A stretch of 64,000 nt of DNA, from the NCBI GenBank assembly GCA_902783255.1, contig CACZQB010000003.1:119155-183154 (forward strand), given 5' to 3'. The translations under genes and the position numbers were made by a program. The DNA is from Oscillospiraceae bacterium (GTDB taxonomy: Bacteria; Bacillota; Clostridia; Oscillospirales; UBA644). Shown one piece after another: positions 41,268-49,595 of this stretch (its first letter is position 1; each line of letters starts with the position of its first letter). The notes below the pieces were generated by a model. The model ran no database searches, had not been told where the DNA came from, and saw only the letters and a list, made by a program, of their open reading frames with translations.

Positions 41268-44200
41268 ATGGGCTGGACAGACGAACAAAACAGAGCAATA
41301 CATCAAAGAGAAGGCAGTCTGCTTGTCAGCGCAGCGGCAGGATCCGGAAAAACTGCGGTGCTGACAAACAGAGTGGTGGAGTATGCCGCCTCGGGCGGAA
41401 GTCTTGACAGACTGCTTGTCGTTACGTTTACGCGCCTTGCTGCAAGCGAAATGCGTGAAAGAATAGGCAAACTGCTTTCAACTGCAGATTTTAAAGACAA
41501 AGAATCGCTTCGCCGTCAGAAACTTCTGCTTTACAAGGCAAAAATATCCACAATAGACAGTTTTTTCGGGGAAATAGTGCGCGATAATTTCAAAACGCTC
41601 GGTATTTCTCCCGATTTTCGTATGCTTGACGATGCCGAATACGGATTTATAAAATCAGATGTTTTATCTTCGATACTTGATGAATGTTACAAAAATTATC
41701 CGGACGGTTTTTCGGAGCTTCTCCGTCTTTTCGGCGGCGAGGGCGAAAACGAAGAGATGACAAAGCAGATAAACGCGCTCTATGTTTTTCTTCAGTCTCT
41801 GCCTTTTCCCGAAGAGTGGACAAAAAAGCAGAAGGATATGTATACAGAGCCGGGAAAATGGCTTTCCGACGCATGTGCAGACGTATTGCCCGATTTTGCG
41901 GAATATTTACGGATATATGACGAAATACTTGACGATAATCCGTTTTCGGAAAAAGAAACGGTCATTATTGAGGAAGAGCGCGATTTTATTCGGGATATAA
42001 TATATCATCTCGAAAAGTCCGATTGGGATTCCGCGCAAAAAACGATTTCTGCTTTCACATTCAAAAAAAGTCCGCCGTGCCAGCCGCACGACAGAACAAA
42101 GCAGAAATACAAAGTGTTTCGCAATATGCTCAAAGCATACATCGCCAAACCGCTTTTTTCAATGGACGGAGATATTCTGCGCTCAGATCTTGAAGAGGTA
42201 AAAACAGGCGTTTTTTCTCTTATTGATATTACGCTCGAATATATTGCCGGCGTAAACGCCGAAATGAAAAGAAGAAACGCATATTCTTTTGACGCCATAG
42301 CCAGGTTTGCGCTTGAACTTACCGTTCGAGTAAACGAAAAAGGCGAAAAAGAAATAACCGAATACGCAAAAACGCTCTCACGGTCCTTTGATGAAATACT
42401 TATAGATGAGTATCAGGACGTAAACGATTTGCAGGAATGCTTTTTTACATCGATCTCGCAAAACAACTGCTTTGCAGTCGGCGATATAAAGCAAAGCATA
42501 TATATGTTCAGGCAGGCAAATCCCGATAATTTCGCGAAAAAGCTCGAATCTCTGCCCGTAATATATCTGAACAGGAATTTCAGAAGCAGAAAAGGTATTC
42601 TTGATTTCTGCAATTTTATATTCAGCCGTCTTTTTTCCGAGCGTACCGGCGGTATGGAATACGGCGCGAGCGAAGCGCTGTATCCCGGAGCGGAATATCC
42701 AGATACAAACGACGCTGATGTTGAACTGCATCTTCTTGCGGACAGTGATGAAGAAGATAATTACGAAACTCAGGCGAGATTTTGCGCCCGAAAGATAAAA
42801 CAGATGGTAAAAAACGGATTTACCGTTTCTTATCCGACAAGAAAAGCAGATTTTTCGGATTTTGCGATAATTATCCGCGACCGAAAAAACCTTGCCGATT
42901 ATGAACGGATATTTTTCGAAGAGGGAGTGCCATGCATCGGTTCGGGAGGCGGAACTTTCCTTGACGCGCCCGAAACAGCAACGGTATTCGCATTCATGAA
43001 AGCGATCGACAATCCTTATGACGATCTTTCGCTTTTTGCCGCGATGTTTTCGCCTATAGGCGGTTTTACAGCGGACGAGACGGGAAAAATAAGAATAAGA
43101 GACAAGAATGCGCCGCTTTATACAAACCTTACCGAGGCGGCAAAAAGCGATGAACACGCGGCGGAATTTCTTTCGTTTTTCACAAAAATGAGGCTTCTTG
43201 CAAGAAATCTGCCTGTTCACAGTCTTGTCAGAGAAATATTTGACAAAACGGGGTATCCTTCTTTTATCCAGGCGCTTCCGCTCGGATATCTGAAAAAAGA
43301 GAGACTTATGTCTTTTTATGCTTTTGCCCGTTCTTTTTCGGAAAGCAAGGGCGGTTCTCTTTACGAATTTATAAAATTCACGGAAAATGCCGCGGAGACC
43401 GGCAGCGTGAAAACAGCAGAGGGTATGCCTTCCGGCAATTTTGTAAAAATAATGACCATACACGCCTCAAAGGGGCTTGAATTTCCGATAGTCATACTGC
43501 CTCAGCTCAATAAAAAAATAAATTATAAATCACTGCGCGAGCCGCTTATAATTGATATTGACGCAGGGCTTGCCACAAAAATGCGCGATAAAGAGATGAT
43601 TTTTGAAAAAACAACTTTTATGCGCGAAGTTCTTGCAAGAAAGAAAAAAAGAAAAGAGCTTTCGGAAACGCTGCGTCTTTTATACGTTGCCTTTACGCGC
43701 GCAAGGGAAAAGCTCATTCTTGTTTCGGGCGGAGACAAATACGGAGAGGAGCTTTTTTACGAGCATTCGCTTTTCTGCTCGGACGGAAAAGTGAGTTCCG
43801 TTAAAACATATGACTCGCAGTCGCCCGAAGATCTTATACTTGACTGCCTTACATGCCATCCGATGTGTAAAGAGCTTATCACGGAATTTTCAGACGTTGC
43901 GCAGGATGATCACGAAAAAACAGATGTTTTTATAAACGAGCCTGTTCCCGAAAACGAAACCGTTTCAGAGGACGCAACGGATTTTGATATTCCGATAACC
44001 GATGAAGAGATCGCAAGAAGATGTTCGCCGACAAAAAAGCAGGAACGCATCCCCGCAAAAATCAGCGTTACGGAGCTTATAAAAAACAGACTTGAAGATA
44101 AAGAAAGCGAAAAACTGATAAAAAACGGCGACTTTGAGACGGAAGAAATGCGAATGCCTGATTTCATGCTGCAAAACAGTGAGCTGCGCGGCGCACAGGC

Positions 44201-44696
44201 AGGAACCGCGATGCATCTTTTCATATCACTTGCAGATCTGTCGCTGCCTGCGGAAGACGAAATAAAAAGGCTCGTGGAAGGTAAATTTATTGCGGAAAAC
44301 CAAGCCGAAGTAATAAGGAAAAACAGTCGCCGGATCGCAGCGTTTCAGAAAAGCGAACTGTTCGCAAAAATGATGTCTGCCGAAAAAATAAGAAAAGAAG
44401 AGTATTTTGTTGTCAGACTGCCTGCGAAAGAATTTTCGTGCGAGGCTGAAGAAAACGAAGAAATTCTGTTGCAGGGCGCAATAGATGTGCTTTGCGAATA
44501 TGCCGACGGACTTGTGATAATTGATTACAAAACTGACAGAGCAACAAAAGAAGAGCTTGTTTCACGGTATAAAAAACAGCTTGAATATTATGCTTATGCC
44601 GCGCAAAAAAGTTTTGAAAAACCCGTAAAAGAAATATATTTATGGTCTTTTTACCTTTCTGAACCAATAATGATCGGAGGAGAAAAAAATGATTAA
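41268..44696 (+). CDS. addA: ATP-dependent helicase/nuclease subunit A
   Basis: 1142 residues. UvrD-like superfamily 1 helicase with a C-terminal RecB nuclease, the motor of the AddAB enzyme. Motifs: Q-motif WTDEQNRAI at 3-11, Walker A AAGSGKT at 23-29, VVTFTRLAASEMRERI, DEYQDVNDLQ (Walker B with DEYQ), GDIKQSIYMFRQANP, IMTIHASKGLEFPIVILP, YVAFTRAREKLI, and the nuclease block GAIDVLCEYADGLVIIDYKTDRA with the metal Asp and Lys. The last 8 bp overlap the next gene, so the operon continues. Both subunits are intact. Confidence 0.96.
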   Translation: MGWTDEQNRAIHQREGSLLVSAAAGSGKTAVLTNRVVEYAASGGSLDRLLVVTFTRLAASEMRERIGKLLSTADFKDKESLRRQKLLLYKAKISTIDSFFGEIVRDNFKTLGISPDFRMLDDAEYGFIKSDVLSSILDECYKNYPDGFSELLRLFGGEGENEEMTKQINALYVFLQSLPFPEEWTKKQKDMYTEPGKWLSDACADVLPDFAEYLRIYDEILDDNPFSEKETVIIEEERDFIRDIIYHLEKSDWDSAQKTISAFTFKKSPPCQPHDRTKQKYKVFRNMLKAYIAKPLFSMDGDILRSDLEEVKTGVFSLIDITLEYIAGVNAEMKRRNAYSFDAIARFALELTVRVNEKGEKEITEYAKTLSRSFDEILIDEYQDVNDLQECFFTSISQNNCFAVGDIKQSIYMFRQANPDNFAKKLESLPVIYLNRNFRSRKGILDFCNFIFSRLFSERTGGMEYGASEALYPGAEYPDTNDADVELHLLADSDEEDNYETQARFCARKIKQMVKNGFTVSYPTRKADFSDFAIIIRDRKNLADYERIFFEEGVPCIGSGGGTFLDAPETATVFAFMKAIDNPYDDLSLFAAMFSPIGGFTADETGKIRIRDKNAPLYTNLTEAAKSDEHAAEFLSFFTKMRLLARNLPVHSLVREIFDKTGYPSFIQALPLGYLKKERLMSFYAFARSFSESKGGSLYEFIKFTENAAETGSVKTAEGMPSGNFVKIMTIHASKGLEFPIVILPQLNKKINYKSLREPLIIDIDAGLATKMRDKEMIFEKTTFMREVLARKKKRKELSETLRLLYVAFTRAREKLILVSGGDKYGEELFYEHSLFCSDGKVSSVKTYDSQSPEDLILDCLTCHPMCKELITEFSDVAQDDHEKTDVFINEPVPENETVSEDATDFDIPITDEEIARRCSPTKKQERIPAKISVTELIKNRLEDKESEKLIKNGDFETEEMRMPDFMLQNSELRGAQAGTAMHLFISLADLSLPAEDEIKRLVEGKFIAENQAEVIRKNSRRIAAFQKSELFAKMMSAEKIRKEEYFVVRLPAKEFSCEAEENEEILLQGAIDVLCEYADGLVIIDYKTDRATKEELVSRYKKQLEYYAYAAQKSFEKPVKEIYLWSFYLSEPIMIGGEKND

Positions 44697-45318
44697 GTTT
44701 GAAAGAACATCCGTAATGAATTTTGAAAATGCCATAAGGGGAGCAAGGAACCCGATGAACAGCTGGGCAAAGAGCGACAGCTTTTATGATGAGTCCGGCA
44801 ATTTCGTTTTCGGCGCCGCAGACCTCGATCTGGCCTCCCGCCTTGCCTCCGCAGGAAGCACACACAGAAAATTCATGCGTCAGATCTTTGTTTCGGTAGA
44901 TATAACCGCGCCTCTTTACTGGTGGAAGGAGTTTGACACATATAAAGTAGGCACGGTGGCAAATTCAACGAGCACAATGCATAAAATCCACTCAAAGCAA
45001 TTTTCGAGAGATGATTTTTCACATGATAAAATGACGCCTGAAACGCTTGCGATGCTCGACAAAAGCATTGAATATCTTGAAAAGCTGCGTCTTTTATATC
45101 TTGATACAAAAGATAAAAAATACTGGTACGACATAATACAGTTTTTGCCGTCAAGCTACAATCAGATGAGAACATGCACGATGAATTACGAAAATCTTAT
45201 TTCAATGTATGCCCTGCGAAAAAACCACAAGCTTGACGAGTGGCACGAATACGCAGCGTGGATCGAAACTCTGCCTTACGCAAAAGAGCTTATTGTCGGC
45301 AAGATGAAGGAAGAATAG
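44689..45318 (+). CDS. Conserved phage-type protein of unknown function (ThyX-like fold possible)
   Basis: 209 residues, 8-bp overlap with addA, GGAGGAG ribosome site. The sequence is highly ordered: RKFMRQIFVSVDITAPLYWWKEFDTYKVGTVANSTSTMHKI at about 64-104, then YLEKLRLLYLDTKDKKYWYDIIQFLPSSYNQMRTCTMNYENL and HKLDEWHEYAAWIETLPYAKELI. This set is common in phages and Clostridia as an unnamed family. The spacing of DTYKVGTVANSTSTMH resembles the RHRxxSxNExSxRY motif of flavin-dependent thymidylate synthase, and FLPSSYN could be its later loop, but the arginines are not kept, so thymidylate synthesis cannot be claimed. Translationally tied to addAB, hinting at a DNA-metabolism role. Confidence 0.55.
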   Translation: MIKFERTSVMNFENAIRGARNPMNSWAKSDSFYDESGNFVFGAADLDLASRLASAGSTHRKFMRQIFVSVDITAPLYWWKEFDTYKVGTVANSTSTMHKIHSKQFSRDDFSHDKMTPETLAMLDKSIEYLEKLRLLYLDTKDKKYWYDIIQFLPSSYNQMRTCTMNYENLISMYALRKNHKLDEWHEYAAWIETLPYAKELIVGKMKEE

Positions 45319-45329
45319 AAGGGATAATT

Positions 45330-45878
45330 ATGTTCAGAGGAGCATTCCCCGTAATAAAAACCGAAGAGCTTGTTATGCGCAAAGCAAAACCGGAAGACAT
45401 CGTTTTTTACAATACGCTGTCCGACCCCGAAACGTCGCGCTATGAATTCTGGGAACCGCACAGAACATATGAGGATACTCAGAAATTTCTTTCAAAGATA
45501 TTTACGAAATATGAAAGCGGTAAATATTTTGACTGGACAATAGAGCGGCGCAAAGACAAAATACCGGTTGGCATGATAAGTTTTCACGATATTTATCCTT
45601 TGCATGCGCGCGCCGATCTCGGGTTTTGGATAGTAAAAAAATACAGAAATATGGGGTATGCCACTTCTGCGGCAAAAGCGATGATAGAATACGGTTTTTC
45701 ATCTCTCGGTTTTGAACGCATTCAGGCTCTCTGCGCCGTAGAAAATACAGCATCGATAAAAGTGCTTGAAAAAGCGGGTATGAAAAGAGAGGCGCTCCTT
45801 GAAAAATATGCAAGACTCAATGATGACAGATCAAAGCTTTCTGACATATATATGTATACAATTTTCCCTCAATACTGA
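45330..45878 (+). CDS. GNAT N-acetyltransferase, RimJ/RimL type
   Basis: 182 residues from the ATG at 45330 (AGAAGGGATAA upstream), 11 bp after the previous stop. The fold is RimJ/RimL-like: TEELVMRKAKPED at 11-23, IPVGMISFHDIYPLHARADLGFWIVKKYRNMGYATSAAKAMIEYGF with the acetyl-CoA loop (YRNMGYAT), FERIQALCAVENTASIKVLEKAGMKREA, all standard. Substrates of this group include ribosomal-protein N-termini, polyamines and small toxic amines; none can be chosen. Last gene in the addB-addA run. Confidence 0.88.
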   Translation: MFRGAFPVIKTEELVMRKAKPEDIVFYNTLSDPETSRYEFWEPHRTYEDTQKFLSKIFTKYESGKYFDWTIERRKDKIPVGMISFHDIYPLHARADLGFWIVKKYRNMGYATSAAKAMIEYGFSSLGFERIQALCAVENTASIKVLEKAGMKREALLEKYARLNDDRSKLSDIYMYTIFPQY

Positions 45879-45951
45879 CACAGACCCGTCACCCACGCAA
45901 CAAAATAAAGGGATATAATTATTATGTAATATCGAACAGGAGGTTTTAGCT

Positions 45952-47337
45952 ATGAATTACGATGAAACCAACGAAATCACTCAACCCGAACAGAACGTAA
46001 ACGAAGAAAAAGAAGCAGTTGCGGCAGAAAATACCGAAAACATCGAAACCGAACCTGTAATGCCGCAGACAGAAGAAACACCTGTTTTCAGCAACACCGT
46101 AAATAACCGGGCGGAGGCTCAGGCGCCCCAGACCACTTCTCAGAACGCTTATTATCAGCCGAAATACGAAACTCCTTCATATTATTCGGTTCCAGTATAT
46201 ACGCAGGCGCCAGCTCCGGAAAAGAAAAAGAATAAAAAGAATTTCTGGATAGCGGCAACAGCCGTTCTTGCGGCGATATGCATTATGACCACGTCGTTTG
46301 CCGTAGGCACTGTTTTCGGCAGAGCAGGCAAAACAGATCTTGCCCCTTCCGCCACACAGACCGCAAAAACAATAACTATATCCACTCCGGATTATGTTCC
46401 AGCTGAACAGAACACAGCAGAAGGCAGACTTGACGTTGCGGGAGTTGCGGCAAAAGTAAACCCGAGCGTTGTTGTGGTCATGGTTAAAAACGCAACCGGC
46501 GGCAGCCTTGGCACGGGCGTTATTTTTACCGAAGACGGATATATAATCACATGCGCTCACGTTATTGACGATGCAACAAGCGTTTCTGTATATCTTTACG
46601 GAGACGACAAAACGGCATATGACGCGGAAGTTATCGGTTTTGACACTTATACCGATATAGGTGTTATTAAAGTTAACCTTAAAGGACTTCCCGCAGCGGA
46701 ATTCGGCGAATCGCACAAACTTGTTCCCGGTGAGCAGGTGGTGGCAATAGGCACGCCGTATGAACGCAATCTTGCGTATACCGTTACGGCAGGCTATGTT
46801 TCTTCAAGAAGAGACAGTTACAAACTTGACGACCTGAACCTTACGCTCGATCTCATTCAGCATTCCGCAACGATAAATCCCGGCAATTCCGGCGGTCCGC
46901 TGCTTAATATGTACGGACAGGTAGTAGGCATAAATTCCGTAAAAATAATGACAGGAAATTTTGAAACCTATGAAGATATCGGTTTTGCGGTCCAGATAGA
47001 AGCAGCGCTTCCGGTAGTTGAGCAGATAATAAACGAAGGCAAAGTTCAGCGTCCGCAGATAGGCATCAAAGGCGCAACCGAAACAACGATCGGCGGCATC
47101 TATGTATCTGAAATACTCGAAGGCGGCGGAGCCGCAAACGCTGATGTCCAGGTCGGAGACATTATTACGAAGCTGAACGGCGAAAGAGTAAGATCGATAG
47201 ACGAGCTTATATCTAAACTCGGCAAATTCAAAGCAGGCGACGAAGTTGAGATAACGATTCTCAGAGACGTTGACGTTGTTGTTACAAAAATTATCCTGCA
47301 GGAACCCATTCCCGAAAAAGAGGAAGCGAAAGGCTAA
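45952..47337 (+). CDS. HtrA/DegP-like membrane-anchored serine protease
   Basis: 461 residues; excellent ribosome site AGGAGG. Residues 1-95 are a cytoplasmic Pro/Gln/Glu-rich tail ending in KKKNKKN, 97-119 a transmembrane helix, then a trypsin-like domain facing outside. Catalytic triad: His in IITCAHVID, Asp in DTYTDIGVIKV, Ser in TINPGNSGGPL. A single C-terminal PDZ domain (GIYVSEILEGGGAANADVQVGDIITKLNGERVRSIDEL) follows. These HtrA proteases (YkdA/YvtA type) degrade misfolded secreted proteins and are induced by envelope stress. The long unstructured cytoplasmic tail is typical of clostridial members. It ends at a terminator. Confidence 0.94.
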   Translation: MNYDETNEITQPEQNVNEEKEAVAAENTENIETEPVMPQTEETPVFSNTVNNRAEAQAPQTTSQNAYYQPKYETPSYYSVPVYTQAPAPEKKKNKKNFWIAATAVLAAICIMTTSFAVGTVFGRAGKTDLAPSATQTAKTITISTPDYVPAEQNTAEGRLDVAGVAAKVNPSVVVVMVKNATGGSLGTGVIFTEDGYIITCAHVIDDATSVSVYLYGDDKTAYDAEVIGFDTYTDIGVIKVNLKGLPAAEFGESHKLVPGEQVVAIGTPYERNLAYTVTAGYVSSRRDSYKLDDLNLTLDLIQHSATINPGNSGGPLLNMYGQVVGINSVKIMTGNFETYEDIGFAVQIEAALPVVEQIINEGKVQRPQIGIKGATETTIGGIYVSEILEGGGAANADVQVGDIITKLNGERVRSIDELISKLGKFKAGDEVEITILRDVDVVVTKIILQEPIPEKEEAKG

Positions 47338-47350
47338 AACAATAATAAGC

Positions 47351-47382
47351 AAAAGGACGGAGAAGATCTCCGTCCTTTTTTT
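47351..47382 (+). terminator. Terminator of the HtrA gene
   Basis: Perfect 13-bp stem AAAAGGACGGAGA/TCTCCGTCCTTTT with a 3-nt loop and a T-run; on the minus strand it lies just after pyrF and may serve it weakly. Confidence 0.9.
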
Positions 47383-47389
47383 GTTTAAC

Positions 47390-48244
47390 TCAAAGTTCGC
47401 TCATTATTTCATCGCGCATTCTTATCGCTTCCGCTCGTGCGGCTTTTGCAAATTCCTCAGCGGGAAGTCCCTGTTTTTTATATGCGCACATTATTCCTCT
47501 TGATGAATTGACTACTGCGCCGAGACCGTTTTTAAATGCGCCCGCAACGTCTTTTGCGCCGCCGCCCTGGGCTCCGTAGCCCGGAACAAGGAAAAATGTA
47601 TGCGGCAGTCTTTCGCGCAGCGCGGCAAGCTGTTCGGGATATGTTGCGCCAACAACAGCGCCAACATTGGAGTATCCGTACTCCCCTATCGATTTTTCGC
47701 CCCACTCGGATACAAGATCGCCCATATGCTCATATACGGTCTTTCCGTTCTGCAAAAGAAGATCCTGCAGCTGGCCGCTTCCCTTGTTTGACGTTTTAAC
47801 AAGAATATAGATCGCCTTGTTTTCAACAATAAACGGCTCCACTCCGTCAAAACCGAGATAGGCGTTGACCGTAAGCGCGTCGGTCCCTATGCAGTCAAAA
47901 AATCCTTTTGAATATGCCGTTGCCGTAGAGCCTATATCGTTTCTTTTGCCATCCGCAATAACATAAAGCCCTTTGCTTTTGGCATAGTTTACGGTTTCGC
48001 AAAAAGCTTTGTATCCAGCAGCGCCGAGAAGCTCGTAATACGCTGCCTGCGGTTTTACCGCAGGAACGATATCGTAAAGGGCATCTATGAGCTCCATATT
48101 GAATTTCAGTATTGCTTTCGCCTTTTTTTCAGGTGAATCACCCGTAATCATTGATTGAGGCAGATAATCGCAGAGAGGATCAAGTCCTGCCACAGTAGGA
48201 TTTTTCTTTTCGATTATTTTTTTTATCAGAATATCGGTTGACAT
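47390..48244 (-). CDS. pyrF: Orotidine 5'-phosphate decarboxylase (type 2)
   Basis: 284 residues. Last step of UMP synthesis. The DxKxxD catalytic core is DGKRNDIGSTA at about 97-107 (Lys99 as the proton donor), as in the longer PyrF group 2 typical of mycobacteria and many Clostridia. Other fitting blocks: PTVAGLDPL near 16-24, LTVNAYLGFDGVEPF, LVKTSNKGSGQLQD and the phosphate loop VPGYGAQGGG. The start overlaps the end of pyrC by 19 bp, so it is translated with it. Other pyr genes (pyrB, pyrD, pyrE, carAB) are outside the window. Confidence 0.95.
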   Translation of the reverse strand: MSTDILIKKIIEKKNPTVAGLDPLCDYLPQSMITGDSPEKKAKAILKFNMELIDALYDIVPAVKPQAAYYELLGAAGYKAFCETVNYAKSKGLYVIADGKRNDIGSTATAYSKGFFDCIGTDALTVNAYLGFDGVEPFIVENKAIYILVKTSNKGSGQLQDLLLQNGKTVYEHMGDLVSEWGEKSIGEYGYSNVGAVVGATYPEQLAALRERLPHTFFLVPGYGAQGGGAKDVAGAFKNGLGAVVNSSRGIMCAYKKQGLPAEEFAKAARAEAIRMRDEIMSEL

Positions 48245-49431
48245 TTAAACAATTCTCCTTTCAATATGGTGTAAACCGCTCTTCCCGTCATTTCAACGCC
48301 GTCAAACGGTGTGTTTTTTGATTTTGAAAGACTTTTTTCTTTTTTGAATATGAATGACGACGATAAATCCGCAACGATAAAATTCGCCTCGCAGCCTTCT
48401 TTTATTTCGTTCTTTTTTATGCCCGCTCTTTCGCACGGAGAGTCGTTCATAAGGCGCAAAAGGTCTCCGAGCGTTATTATGCCTGTTTTTACGAGATTTG
48501 TATACGAAAGCGGAAATGAAGTTTCAAGTCCCGTAATGCCGAAGGGCGCAAGTTTTTTTTCTACTGCCTTTTCTTCTGCGGAATGCGGCGCATGATCCGT
48601 TGAAATCATATCAAGCGTTCCGTCACAGAGTCCCTCGGTCACCGCATATATGTCCTCTTCGAATCTGAGAGGAGGGTTCATCATTGCGTTTGCGCCGATT
48701 TTTTCGACTGCATCTGCCGTCAAAGTAAAATAATGAGGACACGTTTCTGCGGAGACATCCGTTCCTGCTCTTTTTGCGGCTCTTATTGCAGCCACGCTTT
48801 CTTTTGTGCTTACATGCGCTATATGGACCTTTGCGCCTGTTTTTGCCGCCGCATGAAGAACGCGTATTACATCGGAAAATTCAGCCTCTGACGGAATATT
48901 CAGCCTGTCTTTTATAACTGATCTGTTTTCGCAGTGGCAGATAAAAAGAAGTCCGTTTTTCTTTGCGGAAATCATTGCTTTTTCGAGAACATCATCATCG
49001 GCAACCGGCATACCGTCGTCTGAAACGGCAAGAACTCCCGCATCGCGGTAAGCGGCAAAATCGCAGATATCGATGCCTTTCTGTCCTTTTGTTACAGCTC
49101 CTATCGGATGAACGTTGACGTTTGCCTGTTTTTCGAGGATATATCTCACAATTTCGATATTATCGCATACCGGCTTTGTATTAGGCATACAGAAAACATC
49201 CGAAAACCCGCCGTTTCTTGCGGCAAGAGTTCCGGTATACACGGTTTCTTTATACTCAAAACCCGGATCGCGAAGATGAACGTGAAGATCCGTAAACGCC
49301 GGCAGCGCAGTCAGGTTCGAGCAGTCTGTAATCTCGTCTTTTTCATCGGTTTTACCTATCTTTTCGATAATTCCGTTTCTGACAACGATATCGTTTGTAA
49401 AACCGTTTATGATTATATTTTTATAAATCAC
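48226..49431 (-). CDS. pyrC: Dihydroorotase
   Basis: 401 residues from a GTG at 49431, preceded by GTGTGGTGA at suitable spacing; the frame extends 25 codons upstream but without a ribosome site and across the promoter. Type I dihydroorotase (amidohydrolase) cyclises carbamoyl-aspartate. DLHVHLRDPGFEYKET carries the first two zinc histidines and substrate Arg; AVSDDGMPV, CHCEN, HIAHVSTKES, AETCPHYFTLT and ISTDHAPHS give the remaining ligands and catalytic Asp. The usual carboxylated Lys site is occupied by an Asp/Ser segment (LAVSDDG), as expected for the two-zinc type I group. First gene of a pyrC-pyrF operon; no PyrR-type attenuator structure is visible in the leader. Confidence 0.92.
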   Translation of the reverse strand: MIYKNIIINGFTNDIVVRNGIIEKIGKTDEKDEITDCSNLTALPAFTDLHVHLRDPGFEYKETVYTGTLAARNGGFSDVFCMPNTKPVCDNIEIVRYILEKQANVNVHPIGAVTKGQKGIDICDFAAYRDAGVLAVSDDGMPVADDDVLEKAMISAKKNGLLFICHCENRSVIKDRLNIPSEAEFSDVIRVLHAAAKTGAKVHIAHVSTKESVAAIRAAKRAGTDVSAETCPHYFTLTADAVEKIGANAMMNPPLRFEEDIYAVTEGLCDGTLDMISTDHAPHSAEEKAVEKKLAPFGITGLETSFPLSYTNLVKTGIITLGDLLRLMNDSPCERAGIKKNEIKEGCEANFIVADLSSSFIFKKEKSLSKSKNTPFDGVEMTGRAVYTILKGELFKCQPIF

Positions 49432-49453
49432 TTTTTTCACCACACTTTCGGTT

Positions 49454-49482
49454 ATTTTAACATATGAAAAAGAATTTGTCAA
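49454..49482 (-). promoter_or_regulatory. Promoter of pyrC-pyrF
   Basis: Minus strand TTGACA (49482-49477), 17 bp, TAAAAT (49459-49454). It sits only about 20 bp before the chosen GTG, so the leader is too short for a PyrR attenuator. Confidence 0.75.
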
Positions 49483-49531
49483 TATCGTCGAAATTATGCG
49501 GAACATTTTGCCTTTTTATCCGTCTTATTAA

Positions 49532-49560
49532 TTGACAAATCGCTTCGGAGATGATATAAT
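49532..49560 (+). promoter_or_regulatory. Promoter of rhaB
   Basis: TTGACA, 17 bp, TATAAT with extended -10 TG, and AAATCGC directly after the -35 box, as in three other promoters of the window. Divergent from the pyrC promoter 50 bp away. Confidence 0.85.
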
Positions 49561-49595
49561 AAAAAAAATATCACTTATTTCCGGAGATGTTTACA

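Noticed and set aside
42378..43463. 361-residue open frame antisense to addA
   Set aside because: It lies inside conserved helicase motifs of addA, has no ribosome site, and its composition (Arg, Phe, Lys, His rich) is typical of a shadow frame.
45914..45919. TATAAT before the HtrA gene as a promoter
   Set aside because: No -35 box or extended -10 TG is found at proper spacing, so the call would rest on six bases.
49432..49506. Longer N-terminus for pyrC
   Set aside because: The extra 25 codons run through the -10 and -35 elements and lack a ribosome site; the GTG at 49431 has one.
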